Notes: generated from the letters alone by a model not told the origin. DNA of 64,000 bases from Brevundimonas sp. (GCF_003248455.1 NZ_QFNM01000014.1:1-64000); one strand, 5' to 3'; shown: positions 54,504 through 62,782, counted from the stretch's first letter. Translations and numbers: made by a program.

Positions 54504-55475
54504 ATGAACCATCTGAAGACCTTCGTCCTGCTGGCCGCGATGACCGCCCTGTTCATGGGCGTCGGTTATCTGATCGGCGGCGCGACCGGCATGGCAATCG
54601 CCCTGCTGTTCGCGGGCGCGATGAATCTGTTCAGCTACTGGAACGCCGACAAGATCGTGCTGAAGATGTACCGCGCCCAGCCGGTCGACGAACAGCATCC
54701 CAACGCCGTAGTTCGGAACTATGTCGCCGACGTGCGCCAGATGGCGCGCGACGCCGGCCTGCCCCAACCCCGGGTCGCCATCATTCCCAATGACCAGCCA
54801 AACGCCTTCGCCACCGGCCGCAACCCCCAGAACGCCGCCGTCTGCGCCACCACCGGCCTCCTGGACATGCTGACGCGCGAGGAGGTGCGCGGAGTGATGG
54901 CGCACGAGTTGGCCCATGTGAAGAACCGCGACACCCTGATCATGACGGTGACGGCGACCATCGCGGGGGCCATCGCCGCCCTGGCCAACTTCGCGATGTT
55001 CTTCGGCGGCGGCCAGGATCGTGAACGGCCGGGCGGGATCATCGGAACCCTTGCCCTGATGCTGTTGGCGCCGATGGCGGCGGGTCTGGTGCAGATGGCC
55101 ATCAGCCGGGGCCGCGAATACGAGGCCGACCGCGTCGGCGCCGAGATCGCCCGCGATCCCCAGGCCCTGGCCAGCGCCCTGCAGAAGATCGAGGCCTACG
55201 CCAAGCGGATCCACAATCCGACGGCCGAGCGCAATCCGGCCTCGGGGCAACTGTTCATCATCAATCCGCTGGCGGGACGCGGTGCGGACAATCTGTTCTC
55301 GACCCATCCCGCGACGGGCAATCGGGTGCGGGCGCTGATGGAGCTGGGCGCCCGGATGGGAATGCAGCCCCGGCCGCAAACGCCAGGCATGACCCAGCCG
55401 CGTCCCGCCGCCGGCTTCGCCGCGACCACGGGCGTCCCCGCCACCCCGGCCGAGCCGCGCGGCCCCTGGGGATAG
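54504..55475 (+). CDS. htpX: Membrane protease HtpX
   Basis: A 323-aa zinc protease of the inner membrane for quality control of membrane proteins. Two membrane segments at the N-terminus (residues 5-55), then [13 protein letters not shown] with the HExxH site, two more hydrophobic segments (150-200), and [12 protein letters not shown] with the third ligand. The C-terminal 45 residues are proline/alanine rich, longer than in E. coli. RBS-like sequence is weak (GCAGGAA just before ATG). Confidence 0.94.
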   Translation: MNHLKTFVLLAAMTALFMGVGYLIGGATGMAIALLFAGAMNLFSYWNADKIVLKMYRAQPVDEQHPNAVVRNYVADVRQMARDAGLPQPRVAIIPNDQPNAFATGRNPQNAAVCATTGLLDMLTREEVRGVMAHELAHVKNRDTLIMTVTATIAGAIAALANFAMFFGGGQDRERPGGIIGTLALMLLAPMAAGLVQMAISRGREYEADRVGAEIARDPQALASALQKIEAYAKRIHNPTAERNPASGQLFIINPLAGRGADNLFSTHPATGNRVRALMELGARMGMQPRPQTPGMTQPRPAAGFAATTGVPATPAEPRGPWG

Positions 55476-55606
55476 CGGCCCCTGGGGGATAGCTGTCGCG
55501 CAAAGACGGGTGAGGCCGATCGCCGCGCCGGAAAAGCGTTGCTCGGGGTTTGCACTCGGGTCCCGGATCGCATCAGATGCGCCCCTGTTCAGCTTCAGGG
55601 GATATC

Positions 55607-57211
55607 ATGTCGCGTCTGCTCGCCTTCGTCTGCGCCTCCGCGCTTCTCGCCACGTCCGTCGCCGCCCAGTCGGTGGACCGCGTCGCCGTCAACGGCATCA
55701 TCGACCAGGGGCTGAACCACAGCCAGGTGATGCAGACCGCCGCCTATCTGACCGATAGGATCGGCGGACGCATGACCAATTCGCCACAGATGCGCGAGGC
55801 CGAACGCTGGGCGCAGCAGCGGTTCCGAGACTATGGCCTGTCCAATGTGCGGGCCGAGGGTTTCGAGTTCGGACGGGGCTGGTCCATCGTCCGCTCCAGC
55901 GCTCGGATGACCGCGCCGCGTCCCCTGGACCTGCGCGCTATTCCCGTGGCCTGGACGCCCGGCACCGATGGACCGATCAGCGCGGGCGTCATCGTGGCGC
56001 CCCTGTCCAAGGTCGAGGATTTCGACAAATGGCGCGGCAAGCTGGCGGGCAGGATCGTCATGATCTCCCAGCCGGGCGCGGGGTCGGAGCCGACCGAGCC
56101 GGCCTTCCGCCGCTGGACCAGCGCCGAACTGGCCGAACGCAACACCTATAACCAGCCGCAATATTCGCCCGCCGCCATCCGCAAGTCGCTGGAGACGGCC
56201 GACTTCGCCGCCAAGCTGGACGCCTTCCTGGTCGAACAGGGCGCCCTGGCCTGGGTGCGCATCTCGCAACGCGACGGCGGCCTGCTGCACGGCACGGGCT
56301 ACACCTATCAGGTCGGCGCCACCCCCAGGCTGGCGGGGATGGAGCTGGCGGCCGAGGACTATCGCCGTCTGGCGCGCCTGGCCCTGACCGACGCGCCGCC
56401 GACGCTGGAGCTGAACAGCGAGGTTCGGTTCCACGACGAGGACGTCAACGCCTACAATATCCTGGCCGACATTCCCGGCACGGCGCGCGGGACCGAATAC
56501 GTCATGGCCGGCGCTCACCTGGACAGCTGGGTCGCAGCCGACGGGGCGGTGGACAATGCGGCCGGCAGCGCCGTGGTCTTGGAGGCGGCGCGCATCCTCA
56601 AGACCCTGAACGTGCAACCCAAGCGCACCATCCGTTTCGCGCTGTGGAACGGCGAGGAGCAGGGCATTCTGGGCTCGCTGGCCTATGTGGACCGGCACCT
56701 GGCGACGCGCGCGCCGTCGAACGACCCGGCGCTGGCGAACCTTCCGAACAACCGCACCTGGCGCAGCCGCTGGCCCATCGAGCCGCGCGCCGGCTATCGC
56801 GACCTGGTCGCCTATTTCAACCTGGACAACGGCTCGGGCAAGATCCGGGGCATCAACGCCGAGGGCAATGTCGCCGCCGCCCCGATCTTCCAGGAATGGC
56901 TGGCGCCGTTCGCCAGCATGGGGGCGACCACCGTCTCGCTGCGCAATTCGGGCGGCACCGACCATGTCTATATGCAGACCGTCGGCGTGCCGGGATATCA
57001 GTTCATCCAGGACCCGCTCGACTATTCCAGCCGCCTGCACCACACCAGCATCGACAGCTACGACCACCTGAAGGCCGACGACCTGCGTCAGGCCGCCGTC
57101 ATCCTGGCCAGCTTCCTGCTGAACGCCGCCAACCGCGACGAGCCCCTGCCCCGGATGCCGCTGCCGACCGAGCCCACGCCCAGCGACCCGTTCGAATATC
57201 CAGCCGACTGA
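55607..57211 (+). CDS. Secreted M28 family metallopeptidase
   Basis: A 534-aa exported peptidase starting MSRLLAFVCASALLATSVAAQS with cleavage after VAA. An N-terminal ligand region and PA-type insertion (about 60-250) precede the M28 core: MAGAHLDSWVAADGAVDNAAGSAVVLEAARIL, LWNGEEQGILGS, and the final ligand in LHHTSIDSYDHL. ATG 55607 has CAGGGGA upstream. It is only distantly similar to the 46822 peptidase and is not adjacent, so they are separate loci. Followed by a palindromic repeat. Confidence 0.9.
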   Translation: MSRLLAFVCASALLATSVAAQSVDRVAVNGIIDQGLNHSQVMQTAAYLTDRIGGRMTNSPQMREAERWAQQRFRDYGLSNVRAEGFEFGRGWSIVRSSARMTAPRPLDLRAIPVAWTPGTDGPISAGVIVAPLSKVEDFDKWRGKLAGRIVMISQPGAGSEPTEPAFRRWTSAELAERNTYNQPQYSPAAIRKSLETADFAAKLDAFLVEQGALAWVRISQRDGGLLHGTGYTYQVGATPRLAGMELAAEDYRRLARLALTDAPPTLELNSEVRFHDEDVNAYNILADIPGTARGTEYVMAGAHLDSWVAADGAVDNAAGSAVVLEAARILKTLNVQPKRTIRFALWNGEEQGILGSLAYVDRHLATRAPSNDPALANLPNNRTWRSRWPIEPRAGYRDLVAYFNLDNGSGKIRGINAEGNVAAAPIFQEWLAPFASMGATTVSLRNSGGTDHVYMQTVGVPGYQFIQDPLDYSSRLHHTSIDSYDHLKADDLRQAAVILASFLLNAANRDEPLPRMPLPTEPTPSDPFEYPAD

Positions 57212-57215
57212 ATTA

Positions 57216-57377
57216 GCGCCTGCCTCTCCCATTGGGAGAGGGTTTGAGCGTCCGAGACCCGTCAGGCGCTCGGCCTCGCGAAAGGGTGAGGGTCGGACGG
57301 TGCGCCTTGCCCGAAAACCGACCCTCATCGGCCCCGGCTCCGCCGGGCCACCTTCTCCCATCGGGAGAAAGACAGGC
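57216..57377. repeat. Palindromic intergenic repeat, about 160 bp
   Basis: The block has nested inverted repeats: hairpin 57224-57230/57234-57240 near the left end, 57353-57359/57363-57369 near the right end (both CTCCC-type stems), an inner 10-bp pair 57287-57296/57318-57327, and GGCCCCGG...CCGGGCC between. Outer ends are GCCTG and CAGGC. This looks like a dispersed Caulobacterales intergenic element of a different family from that at 3390. Confidence 0.6.
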
Positions 57378-57610
57378 ATCTTTCGTCCGTATAAACTATT
57401 GTAAATTAGCACGATTTCTTCACGCAGAAATGCCGTGCAGAAGTCGTGTAGATTATTCTGCACGTCAGTCCAGAAAGATGGCCTGAATCGATGGCGGCGT
57501 CCAATGAGTTGGACCCGCATTATCTAGTCCACGGGTGGTGTCTGACCCGCTTTGCAAGGCGTCAGAGATCGTCCTAATCAGCGTCTACTCCTCGATACAA
57601 AGGTCCGACC
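57378..57610 (+). promoter_or_regulatory. AT-rich leader of the MucR-type gene
   Basis: This spacer is much richer in A/T than its surroundings around 57380-57460 (ACTATTGTAAATTAGCACG) and holds related elements GCAGAAATGCCG, GTGCAGAAGTCG and ATTCTGCACG. MucR/Ros proteins bind AT-rich DNA and repress their own genes, so this is a plausible operator and promoter. No precise site can be assigned. Confidence 0.4.
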
Positions 57611-58099
57611 ATGTCTGATGACACCTATTCCGTCGCGTCCGATGCGCGGGACGGCACGATCGAACTGGTTAGCGCCTATGTCTCGAACACCAACACGCAC
57701 CTGACGGCGGAACAGTTTCAGGCCCTGATCCGCGAAACCTTCGCTACGCTTTCGAGCCTCGACGTTTCGACTACCGAGGCCGAGCCGGAAACGGCGACGC
57801 CAGATCGTAAATCCAGGGCGGAGATCAGGAAGTCGATCGGCCACACAGCCTTGATCAGCTTCGAAGATGGCAAGCCCTACAAGAGCCTCAAGCGCCACCT
57901 TGGCACACGCGGCCTGACGCCCGACGACTACCGCGCCAAATGGGGTCTGCCGTCCGATTACCCCATGGTCCATCCGGCCTATAGCGCCCAGCGGTCCGAA
58001 CTGGCCCGCGCCATTGGTCTGGGATCAAAGGGTCGTCAGGCGAAAGCCGTCGCCAAACCTGCGCCCAAGACGCGCAAACTCCGTCAACCCAAGGCGTGA
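57611..58099 (+). CDS. MucR/Ros family regulator with degenerate zinc finger
   Basis: A 162-aa regulator. An N-terminal oligomerisation part (TIELVSAYVSNTNTHLTAEQFQALIRETFATLS, residues 16-48) and the DNA-binding part FEDGKPYKSLKRHLGTRGLTPDDYRAKWGLPSDYPMV are those of MucR. Classic MucR/Ros zinc ligands are missing: the first cysteine position is S83 and the last histidine is gone, leaving D86 and H96. The C-terminus is a basic tail (KPAPKTRKLRQPKA). It may control envelope or cell-cycle genes as a chromatin-like protein. It marks the border of the accessory region. Confidence 0.85.
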   Translation: MSDDTYSVASDARDGTIELVSAYVSNTNTHLTAEQFQALIRETFATLSSLDVSTTEAEPETATPDRKSRAEIRKSIGHTALISFEDGKPYKSLKRHLGTRGLTPDDYRAKWGLPSDYPMVHPAYSAQRSELARAIGLGSKGRQAKAVAKPAPKTRKLRQPKA

Positions 58100-58141
58100 T
58101 GACAAGGGCCGACGTGTGCGCCCCGTGAACGTCCAGCCCGC

Positions 58142-58450
58142 CTAGAATAGCGACAACTGCTTGTTCGCCTGATCGAAGGCCTTCCATTCCGGCGACCGGG
58201 ACTCGTGATCCAGCCACGCCTCCACGAAGGCTTCCGCGCTGTCGTAACCGTCCATCACCGCTTTCGGCGTGAAGTGTGACCTGTACCCTGTCTCGGTGAT
58301 CGGCAACGGCGCCCGCTCGGGTGACACGCTCACCACTTCCAGATGAGCCATATGGGTTCGGTCGTCATAGACCAGATAGTCGGCGTTCCACCGGATTTCG
58401 ATCTCGATGCCGTTCCAGCGTGTCCGAGTTATTGAGTAGTCATTCTTCAT
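58142..58450 (-). CDS. Hypothetical protein, 102 aa
   Basis: A small acidic protein from ATG 58450 (MKNDYSITRTRWNGIEIEIRWNADYLVYDDRTHMAHLEV), preceded by AGAGGCGG. The open frame extends to 58927 but that part is Arg/Pro-rich shadow. Beta-strand-like N-terminal half and an acidic C-terminal half (DGYDSAEAFVEAWLDHESRSPEW). No family recognised; proteins of this kind are common near mobile elements in alphaproteobacteria. Codons are less GC-biased than in the core genes. Confidence 0.65.
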   Translation of the reverse strand: MKNDYSITRTRWNGIEIEIRWNADYLVYDDRTHMAHLEVVSVSPERAPLPITETGYRSHFTPKAVMDGYDSAEAFVEAWLDHESRSPEWKAFDQANKQLSLF

Positions 58451-58911
58451 ATCCGCCTCTGGGGTTTGGGTTCGTACTGAACCCTTGCCCGTCGGCGAGA
58501 CTGGGGGAGCAAACGGAGCGGGAGGCTTCGCGAGGACCCGGCTGCAACGAGCACCGCGAGAGAAGCTGGGCGGATGCCTCTCCGGAGTGCGCAGGGGGCA
58601 ACGCCCCAAGCCTCTTGCGATAGGGATTGTCACCCGAATGGGACGAGATCGCCGGCGCAGCCGGAAGCTCGGGGCACAGCCTAAAGCCCGCCGCACACGG
58701 CGCGGATCGCCCGTTGAGATAACAACCCCATTACGGCGCCTGGTCGGCTTCACGACCTCCGTTCCGTAGGCCGCTAGGGATAGGGCTAGAACCCGAATGG
58801 AATATGATCGCCAGCGCGGCCGGAGGCTCGGCCGCCCGCGTTGCATGCTTTGACAAGCAAAGGTCGGACGAGTGCTGATGTCCCAAGTCATAGATGACGC
58901 GGGAGATGAAA
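58451..58911. repeat. Gene-free spacer with an imperfect direct repeat and a hairpin
   Basis: In 461 bp I find no supported gene. A 6-bp palindrome GGGTTC-GTACT-GAACCC lies at 58468-58484, just upstream of the minus-strand gene. Two related stretches, about 58620-58675 and 58772-58835, share ACCCGAATGG followed by GATCGCC and AGCTCGG/GGCTCGG-type sequence; in one frame both read PEW..IA.AAG.S, so they may be remnants of duplicated coding ends. Recombination scars near the serine recombinase are one explanation. Confidence 0.4.
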
Positions 58912-60381
58912 ATGCAGGTTTCGCCAATTAGAGCGGCGCAGTACGTGCGTATGTCGACAGAGCGACAGGAATACTCGCCGACATTCCAGAAGGCGACCAA
59001 TGAAGCCTTTGCGGTCGAGCATGGGATGCAGATCGTTCGGACTTACGAAGACGCCGCCGTTAGCGGGGTCTCTCTCCGGAAGCGAGACGGTCTAAAAGCC
59101 CTTTTGGCCGACGTGCTTTCAGGGGACAGCGGGTTCACCTGCGTCCTTGTTTACGACGTCAGCCGATGGGGCCGGTTCCAAAATTCCGACCAGGCCGCCT
59201 ACTACGAGTTCATGTGCGTTCAGGCGGGCGTACCTGTCCTCTATTGCGCTGACGGCTTTAAAAACGACGGCAGTCCTATGTCGCAACTGATGAAGCATAT
59301 CAAACGGACCATGGCGGGACAGTACAGCCATGACCTTTCCGAGAAGGTGACACGCGCTCAGCGTGGACTATTGGCCCAAGGATTCTGGACCGGAGGGCGG
59401 GCTCCGCTCGGCTTGCGGCGGATATTCACGCGCAGTGATGGCACGATGCTCGCCGCACCATCGGGTTCGTTCGTCCGTAAACAGCAAGGTGTGCGAACCA
59501 AGCTCATCCTGGGCCCGGACGCCGAGGTGGAGTTCGTGCGTCGAATATTCGCGCTCTATCTTCGTCCGAAGGCGACCACTGTGAGCGTCGCGCGAAAACT
59601 GACGGCAGATCCGGGCGTGAATGCTGAGTGGGGTGATTGGTCAGCCAGACGAGTGCGGTACATCCTCGATAACCAAGCCTACATCGGCAAACTCATCGGC
59701 GGACGTTACTCCAGACCAGTCGGCGTCAAGTCTGGGGGTGCCCTGCCTCGCGCCGACTGGATCGTCGTGGATGACGGCGTTCCCCCGATCGTGACAAAGG
59801 ATGTCTTCGAGGCCGCACAACGAAAGCGCCAGCGCAACCGAACTCCTGTCGCTTTTAAAGCCGCGCTCGCCGATCTGCGGCGCGTTGGCACCGACCATGG
59901 CTACATCAGTCAGGGCCTCATTCGACGCTTCGGCCGATGGAGCCCCGGCGTTTACTACCGGCAAGTCGGCCCTATGCCGGTCATTCGCGATCTACTGAAC
60001 CTGCCTGTGCCGGCCAAGTTCGCGAACCATCACCTTTTTAAGGGCGACATGAACCGTCACGGCCGAGGCAAGCCGAGATATTCGATGGACGATTTGCACC
60101 AGCACCTGAAACGGGCCTTTGCCGAGCATGGCAGCCTGTCGCGTGAGATACTGGACGCTTACGGTACGCCCAGCACCTACACGATCTACCGTCGCTACGG
60201 CTCAATGGCCGCCGCGTATCTGGCCGCTGGTTATCAGCCGAGCGGGCTTCAACTCCAGAAAATGGCGGAGCATCACTCCTCGCAAATCCTGACCGTCCGC
60301 GCGAGGCGAGCCAGTGCGGTAGCAAATGCCGCCTCCGCAGCGTCCGGGGCTATCCCAAGATGCGATCCGATCTCGCCGTAG
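58912..60381 (+). CDS. Large serine recombinase
   Basis: A 489-aa site-specific recombinase. The resolvase domain (residues 1-150) holds the catalytic serine S15 in [16 protein letters not shown] and conserved arginines in [13 protein letters not shown]; the recombinase domain (about 165-290) includes [12 protein letters not shown] and [15 protein letters not shown]. The C-terminal 180 residues lack the usual Cys4 zinc ribbon and instead hold [55 protein letters not shown] 58912 fits GGGAG six bases upstream better than 58894. It is the likely integrase of an island; no att pair was found. Confidence 0.88.
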   Translation: MQVSPIRAAQYVRMSTERQEYSPTFQKATNEAFAVEHGMQIVRTYEDAAVSGVSLRKRDGLKALLADVLSGDSGFTCVLVYDVSRWGRFQNSDQAAYYEFMCVQAGVPVLYCADGFKNDGSPMSQLMKHIKRTMAGQYSHDLSEKVTRAQRGLLAQGFWTGGRAPLGLRRIFTRSDGTMLAAPSGSFVRKQQGVRTKLILGPDAEVEFVRRIFALYLRPKATTVSVARKLTADPGVNAEWGDWSARRVRYILDNQAYIGKLIGGRYSRPVGVKSGGALPRADWIVVDDGVPPIVTKDVFEAAQRKRQRNRTPVAFKAALADLRRVGTDHGYISQGLIRRFGRWSPGVYYRQVGPMPVIRDLLNLPVPAKFANHHLFKGDMNRHGRGKPRYSMDDLHQHLKRAFAEHGSLSREILDAYGTPSTYTIYRRYGSMAAAYLAAGYQPSGLQLQKMAEHHSSQILTVRARRASAVANAASAASGAIPRCDPISP

Positions 60382-60512
60382 GTAAGCCCCCCGAAACGAT
60401 GGAGAACGAACACGTCGCGAAGGTTGGTAGGCAGTCGCAGGATCGCCGCCTTAAGGACATCCGCAGAGCTTCTTGCACGTCGGCGTTTTGGCCGGGACTT
60501 TGGCGTTGTCAT
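60273..60512 (-). CDS. Orphan sigma-70 region 4-like protein
   Basis: A 79-aa protein with a basic N-terminus ([16 protein letters not shown]) and a region-4 helix-turn-helix: [47 protein letters not shown]. There is no region 2, so it cannot act as a full sigma factor. It may be a truncated ECF factor or a small DNA-binding/anti-sigma-type protein. Its 3' end overlaps the 3' end of the recombinase by 109 bp in antisense, and the 181-aa gene lies 68 bp upstream on the same strand. Confidence 0.7.
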   Translation of the reverse strand: MTTPKSRPKRRRARSSADVLKAAILRLPTNLRDVFVLHRFGGLTYGEIGSHLGIAPDAAEAAFATALARLARTVRICEE

Positions 60513-60580
60513 CCGCTCGTCCTCCAGTCGATTCCGATGATGGCTCGATCATTAGCAGCACGTAGTCGATCGCCTTCCGG

Positions 60581-61126
60581 CTAGGCGTTCAAAAAGTTCA
60601 TGGAAGTCCCTTGGGAAATCGCAATGAGGTCCATCCGCGATCTCGTGATCATTGCGTGGGCCTCCGGATGGTCCTCGGGCCAGATCAGACGCTCAACGAC
60701 TGCCAGCCGCGCAACGATCGCCTCCAAGGTCGCCGCGCTGGAATCAGGGATCGCCTCTAGGAGACGCTCACGCTTGTCGAATAGCGTGGTCAAGATGCCG
60801 TCGATGTCGCGAAGCTCTTTGGACCATGGCAAAGCCTGCTGTTCAGTCGGCGTGAGGCTGCACCACGAATGCTCCCGGATCAGCCAGCCTTCCAGTTTCG
60901 CCCAACGGGTCTGGAGACGCTCTATCTGGGCATCGACGGCCAGCCAGTTTCTGCACCGCCGCGTCGCTACGTCCGAAGCGGCATCGGCGGCGGGAAGCAG
61001 GGCAGCGGAAGCGGCAGCCGGATTGGCCGCCCCAAACGCAACGGCCGATGTGCCGGCGATGAGCGCGCGCCTGGAAAGTGCAGGCAGGCGCGCGTCCTCG
61101 ATGCCCGTCTTTCGACGCGAGCCCAT
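60581..61126 (-). CDS. Hypothetical exported protein, 181 aa
   Basis: From ATG 61124-61126. The N-terminus has a twin-arginine-like leader (LSRRALIAGTSAVAFGAANPAAAS), then helical charged sequence with two tryptophan-rich patches (RWAKLEGWLIREHSWCSLTPTEQQALPW) and heptad-like leucines up to residue 165. No domain is recognised. It lies upstream of the sigma region-4 gene on the same strand and is divergent from the XRE gene across an AT-rich palindromic spacer, so it is a candidate target of that regulator. Confidence 0.65.
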   Translation of the reverse strand: MGSRRKTGIEDARLPALSRRALIAGTSAVAFGAANPAAASAALLPAADAASDVATRRCRNWLAVDAQIERLQTRWAKLEGWLIREHSWCSLTPTEQQALPWSKELRDIDGILTTLFDKRERLLEAIPDSSAATLEAIVARLAVVERLIWPEDHPEAHAMITRSRMDLIAISQGTSMNFLNA

Positions 61127-61150
61127 GACTGAAGCCTTCTAATCACCTAT

Positions 61151-61220
61151 GATTATTTTATAATCGCCGAAGGCAAGTACCGCGTCAATATAAAATAGTC
61201 TTTCATGATAATAAAATCAT
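61151..61220. promoter_or_regulatory. AT-rich divergent operator region with two palindromes
   Basis: GATTAT-TTT-ATAATC (61151-61165) is a perfect 15-base palindrome and ATGAT-AATAAA-ATCAT (61205-61220) a perfect 16-base one. They lie between the divergent 181-aa gene and the XRE gene and are strikingly AT-rich for this genome. Likely operators of the XRE protein. Confidence 0.5.
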
Positions 61221-61227
61221 CATTGCT

Positions 61228-61476
61228 GTGCTGACATCCCCACAAATCAAGGCCGCGCGCGCCCTCCTCGGTTGGAGCCAGCCTTCGTTGGCGAAGGCGT
61301 CGGGCCTATCGCTGCCCACCATCGTGCGTATGGAGAGCCAGCTCGGTCCGGGGCGTAGCTCTGCAGCCAACGTCGAAGCTGTTCAGCTGGCTCTTGAAAC
61401 CGCTGGGGTCACCTTCCTGGAAGGGACAAGCGAGTCGGGGCCGGGAGTGCGCCTAAAACGCGGACTTGAGGGATGA
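61228..61476 (+). CDS. XRE-family transcriptional regulator, 82 aa
   Basis: A single HTH_3 domain (MLTSPQIKAARALLGWSQPSLAKASGLSLPTIVRMESQLGPGRSS) with a short tail (VQLALETAGVTFLEGTSESGPGVRLKRG) characteristic of small phage or island XRE regulators. Start is GTG 61228. AT-rich palindromes lie directly upstream. Its C-terminal LETAGVTFLEG motif is shared by many small alphaproteobacterial XRE proteins. Confidence 0.87.
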   Translation: MLTSPQIKAARALLGWSQPSLAKASGLSLPTIVRMESQLGPGRSSAANVEAVQLALETAGVTFLEGTSESGPGVRLKRGLEG

Positions 61477-61509
61477 TGACTTAGTTAGACGCCGCTGGAA
61501 GCAGACCTC

Positions 61510-61545
61510 CGTTATGTCGTCTACGGGTGGAAAGCGGACACTCAG
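61510..61545 (+). repeat. Partial third copy of a dispersed intergenic repeat
   Basis: ATGTCGTCTACGGGTGGAAAG and the following GCGGACACTC match the ends of the two longer copies at 62070-62173 and 62590-62706 with a few changes. Confidence 0.45.
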
Positions 61546-61603
61546 TAAGAGCGAAGATCGGTCGTTACGGATGGTTGTCCCAGACACGCGATTACCGTCG
61601 TCA

Positions 61604-62038
61604 TTACACGACTTTGGCCGAATAGCTCACCTGGGTTTCAAGCGGAGAACGCGAGCGCGAGACGATGATTTTGTAATGCACCGTCATCCAATTCCGAGCC
61701 CCCAATGGCGCGCCTCGATCGGTACGGCGGGTCGTCTCATACGCCTCAACGTAGCATTCGACGCCGGGTATATCCTGGCAGCTAAAGCCGAGGCTCTTCG
61801 CACAATCCCTGACGTCATTGCTGGCTGAGGCCGCACATCGCTCGGCAAACCAGCGCGGAGCGTCCCTCTCGCCGTAGTCCGAGCCCAAAGCGGATAGCGC
61901 GTACAGATATCTGCTGGCGGGGCTGTCGGAAAACGTGCTCTCGCGCACGGCGATTGCAGGCCATCCGAAGCATCCTCCGCCGCCAAGGCACCCGAGGAGT
62001 GTTGTGATCGTCAAAGCTGTTCGCTTCACCCATGGCAT
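61604..62038 (-). CDS. Hypothetical exported protein, 144 aa
   Basis: An open frame with a signal-like N-terminus (VKRTALTITTLLGCLGGGGC) that may be a lipoprotein (LGGGGC). The mature part contains six cysteines in a spaced pattern (AERCAAS, VRDCAKSLGFSCQDIPGVECYVEAY), suggesting disulfides. Start may be ATG 62038 or a GTG three codons later; no strong ribosome site. No family recognised. Codon use is less biased than in the core, as elsewhere in this block. Confidence 0.5.
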   Translation of the reverse strand: MPWVKRTALTITTLLGCLGGGGCFGWPAIAVRESTFSDSPASRYLYALSALGSDYGERDAPRWFAERCAASASNDVRDCAKSLGFSCQDIPGVECYVEAYETTRRTDRGAPLGARNWMTVHYKIIVSRSRSPLETQVSYSAKVV

Positions 62039-62069
62039 TCTTGCACTCTGACCATTCGCCAGATGTCCG

Positions 62070-62173
62070 CAAGGGGTCGAATTCAGTCCTGGGCTTCAGC
62101 ACCGGAGACAGACGTTGGCCTCTAGGCCGGAAAGCGGGCTGGGTCGGCGTCAGCTAGGGGTGGTTAGCGGACT
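62070..62173. repeat. Dispersed imperfect repeat, copy A
   Basis: About 105 bp similar to copy B at 62590-62706: shared segments include GGGTCG, TCCTGGGCTTC, CGGAGA, TTGGCC, GGTCG, GTCA-CTAGGGGTGG and TAGCGGAC in the same order. The pair brackets the TonB-like gene. Confidence 0.6.
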
Positions 62174-62566
62174 CTAGCGAACTTCCCATCGAGCAAAGGC
62201 ATAGTAGCTATCGCCCGCCGGGGGGAAACTGCCGTCGGTGGCCCGCGCAGTTGCTTTAAGCTGGACGCGTGCTGCCCATGCGCCGAACGAAGAGCCCGGT
62301 TCCGACTCATCAACAAGACCGCACGCCGTCGTCACGCCACCTTCACCCAGGTCGCATTTCAACAGCGCCCAACCCTTACCGATCCCGTCAATAGGCATCG
62401 TGGCCATTAGGCTTCGCGGCACTCGCCGCTGGAGCTCGGCAGGACACCAAAGCCGAGATCCTGTTGCTGGATCCCGCTCGGATAAATCACAAACGACAGG
62501 TTCTGGCCGCACTGCGGCAGGTGGCGCCGCCTGACTAAGGGCGAGCAGCATCGTGGCGATGATCAT
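62174..62566 (-). CDS. Exported TonB C-terminal-like domain protein
   Basis: A 130-aa protein from ATG 62566, which has TAGGAGGT upstream. A signal peptide (MIIATMLLALSQAAPPAAV) precedes a domain resembling the TonB C-terminus without the membrane anchor or proline linker: ELQRRVPRSLMATMPIDGIGKGWALLKCDLGEGGVTTACGLVDESEPGSSFGAWAARVQLKATA. A cysteine pair (LLKC...TTAC) is typical of such small Caulobacterales/sphingomonad proteins. Function unknown. It is bracketed by two copies of the same intergenic repeat. Confidence 0.68.
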   Translation of the reverse strand: MIIATMLLALSQAAPPAAVRPEPVVCDLSERDPATGSRLWCPAELQRRVPRSLMATMPIDGIGKGWALLKCDLGEGGVTTACGLVDESEPGSSFGAWAARVQLKATARATDGSFPPAGDSYYAFARWEVR

Positions 62567-62589
62567 CAGACCTCCTAAATCCAATCCGC

Positions 62590-62706
62590 GAAAGTCTGCA
62601 ATGGGTCGGTTTCAATCCTGGGCTTCGCTGCGGAGATCGGACATTGGCCCGCAGACCGAAAAGCGGTCGCGGTCGATGTCATCTAGGGGTGGCTAGCGGA
62701 CGCTCG
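62590..62706. repeat. Dispersed imperfect repeat, copy B
   Basis: About 115 bp collinear with copy A, ending CTAGGGGTGG-CTAGCGGAC. Downstream, 62740-62780 holds further fragments of the same flavour (AACGGACATTTTTTCC, TGGACATTCGC). No coding potential. Confidence 0.6.
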
Positions 62707-62782
62707 TTTTGACCCGTCAGGGCCTAACCCCAGAAACGGACATTTTTTCCCAGGTGCTGGACATTCGCTTTGCAAAGCCGGC

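Noticed and set aside
58451..58911. tRNA or attachment-site search beside the serine recombinase
   Set aside because: No cloverleaf with TTCGA-type T-arm or matching core duplicates was seen; boundaries of the island stay undefined.
61466..61828. 120-codon + strand open frame after the XRE gene
   Set aside because: It crosses the partial repeat copy and is antisense to the cysteine-patterned exported protein, which has a better leader.
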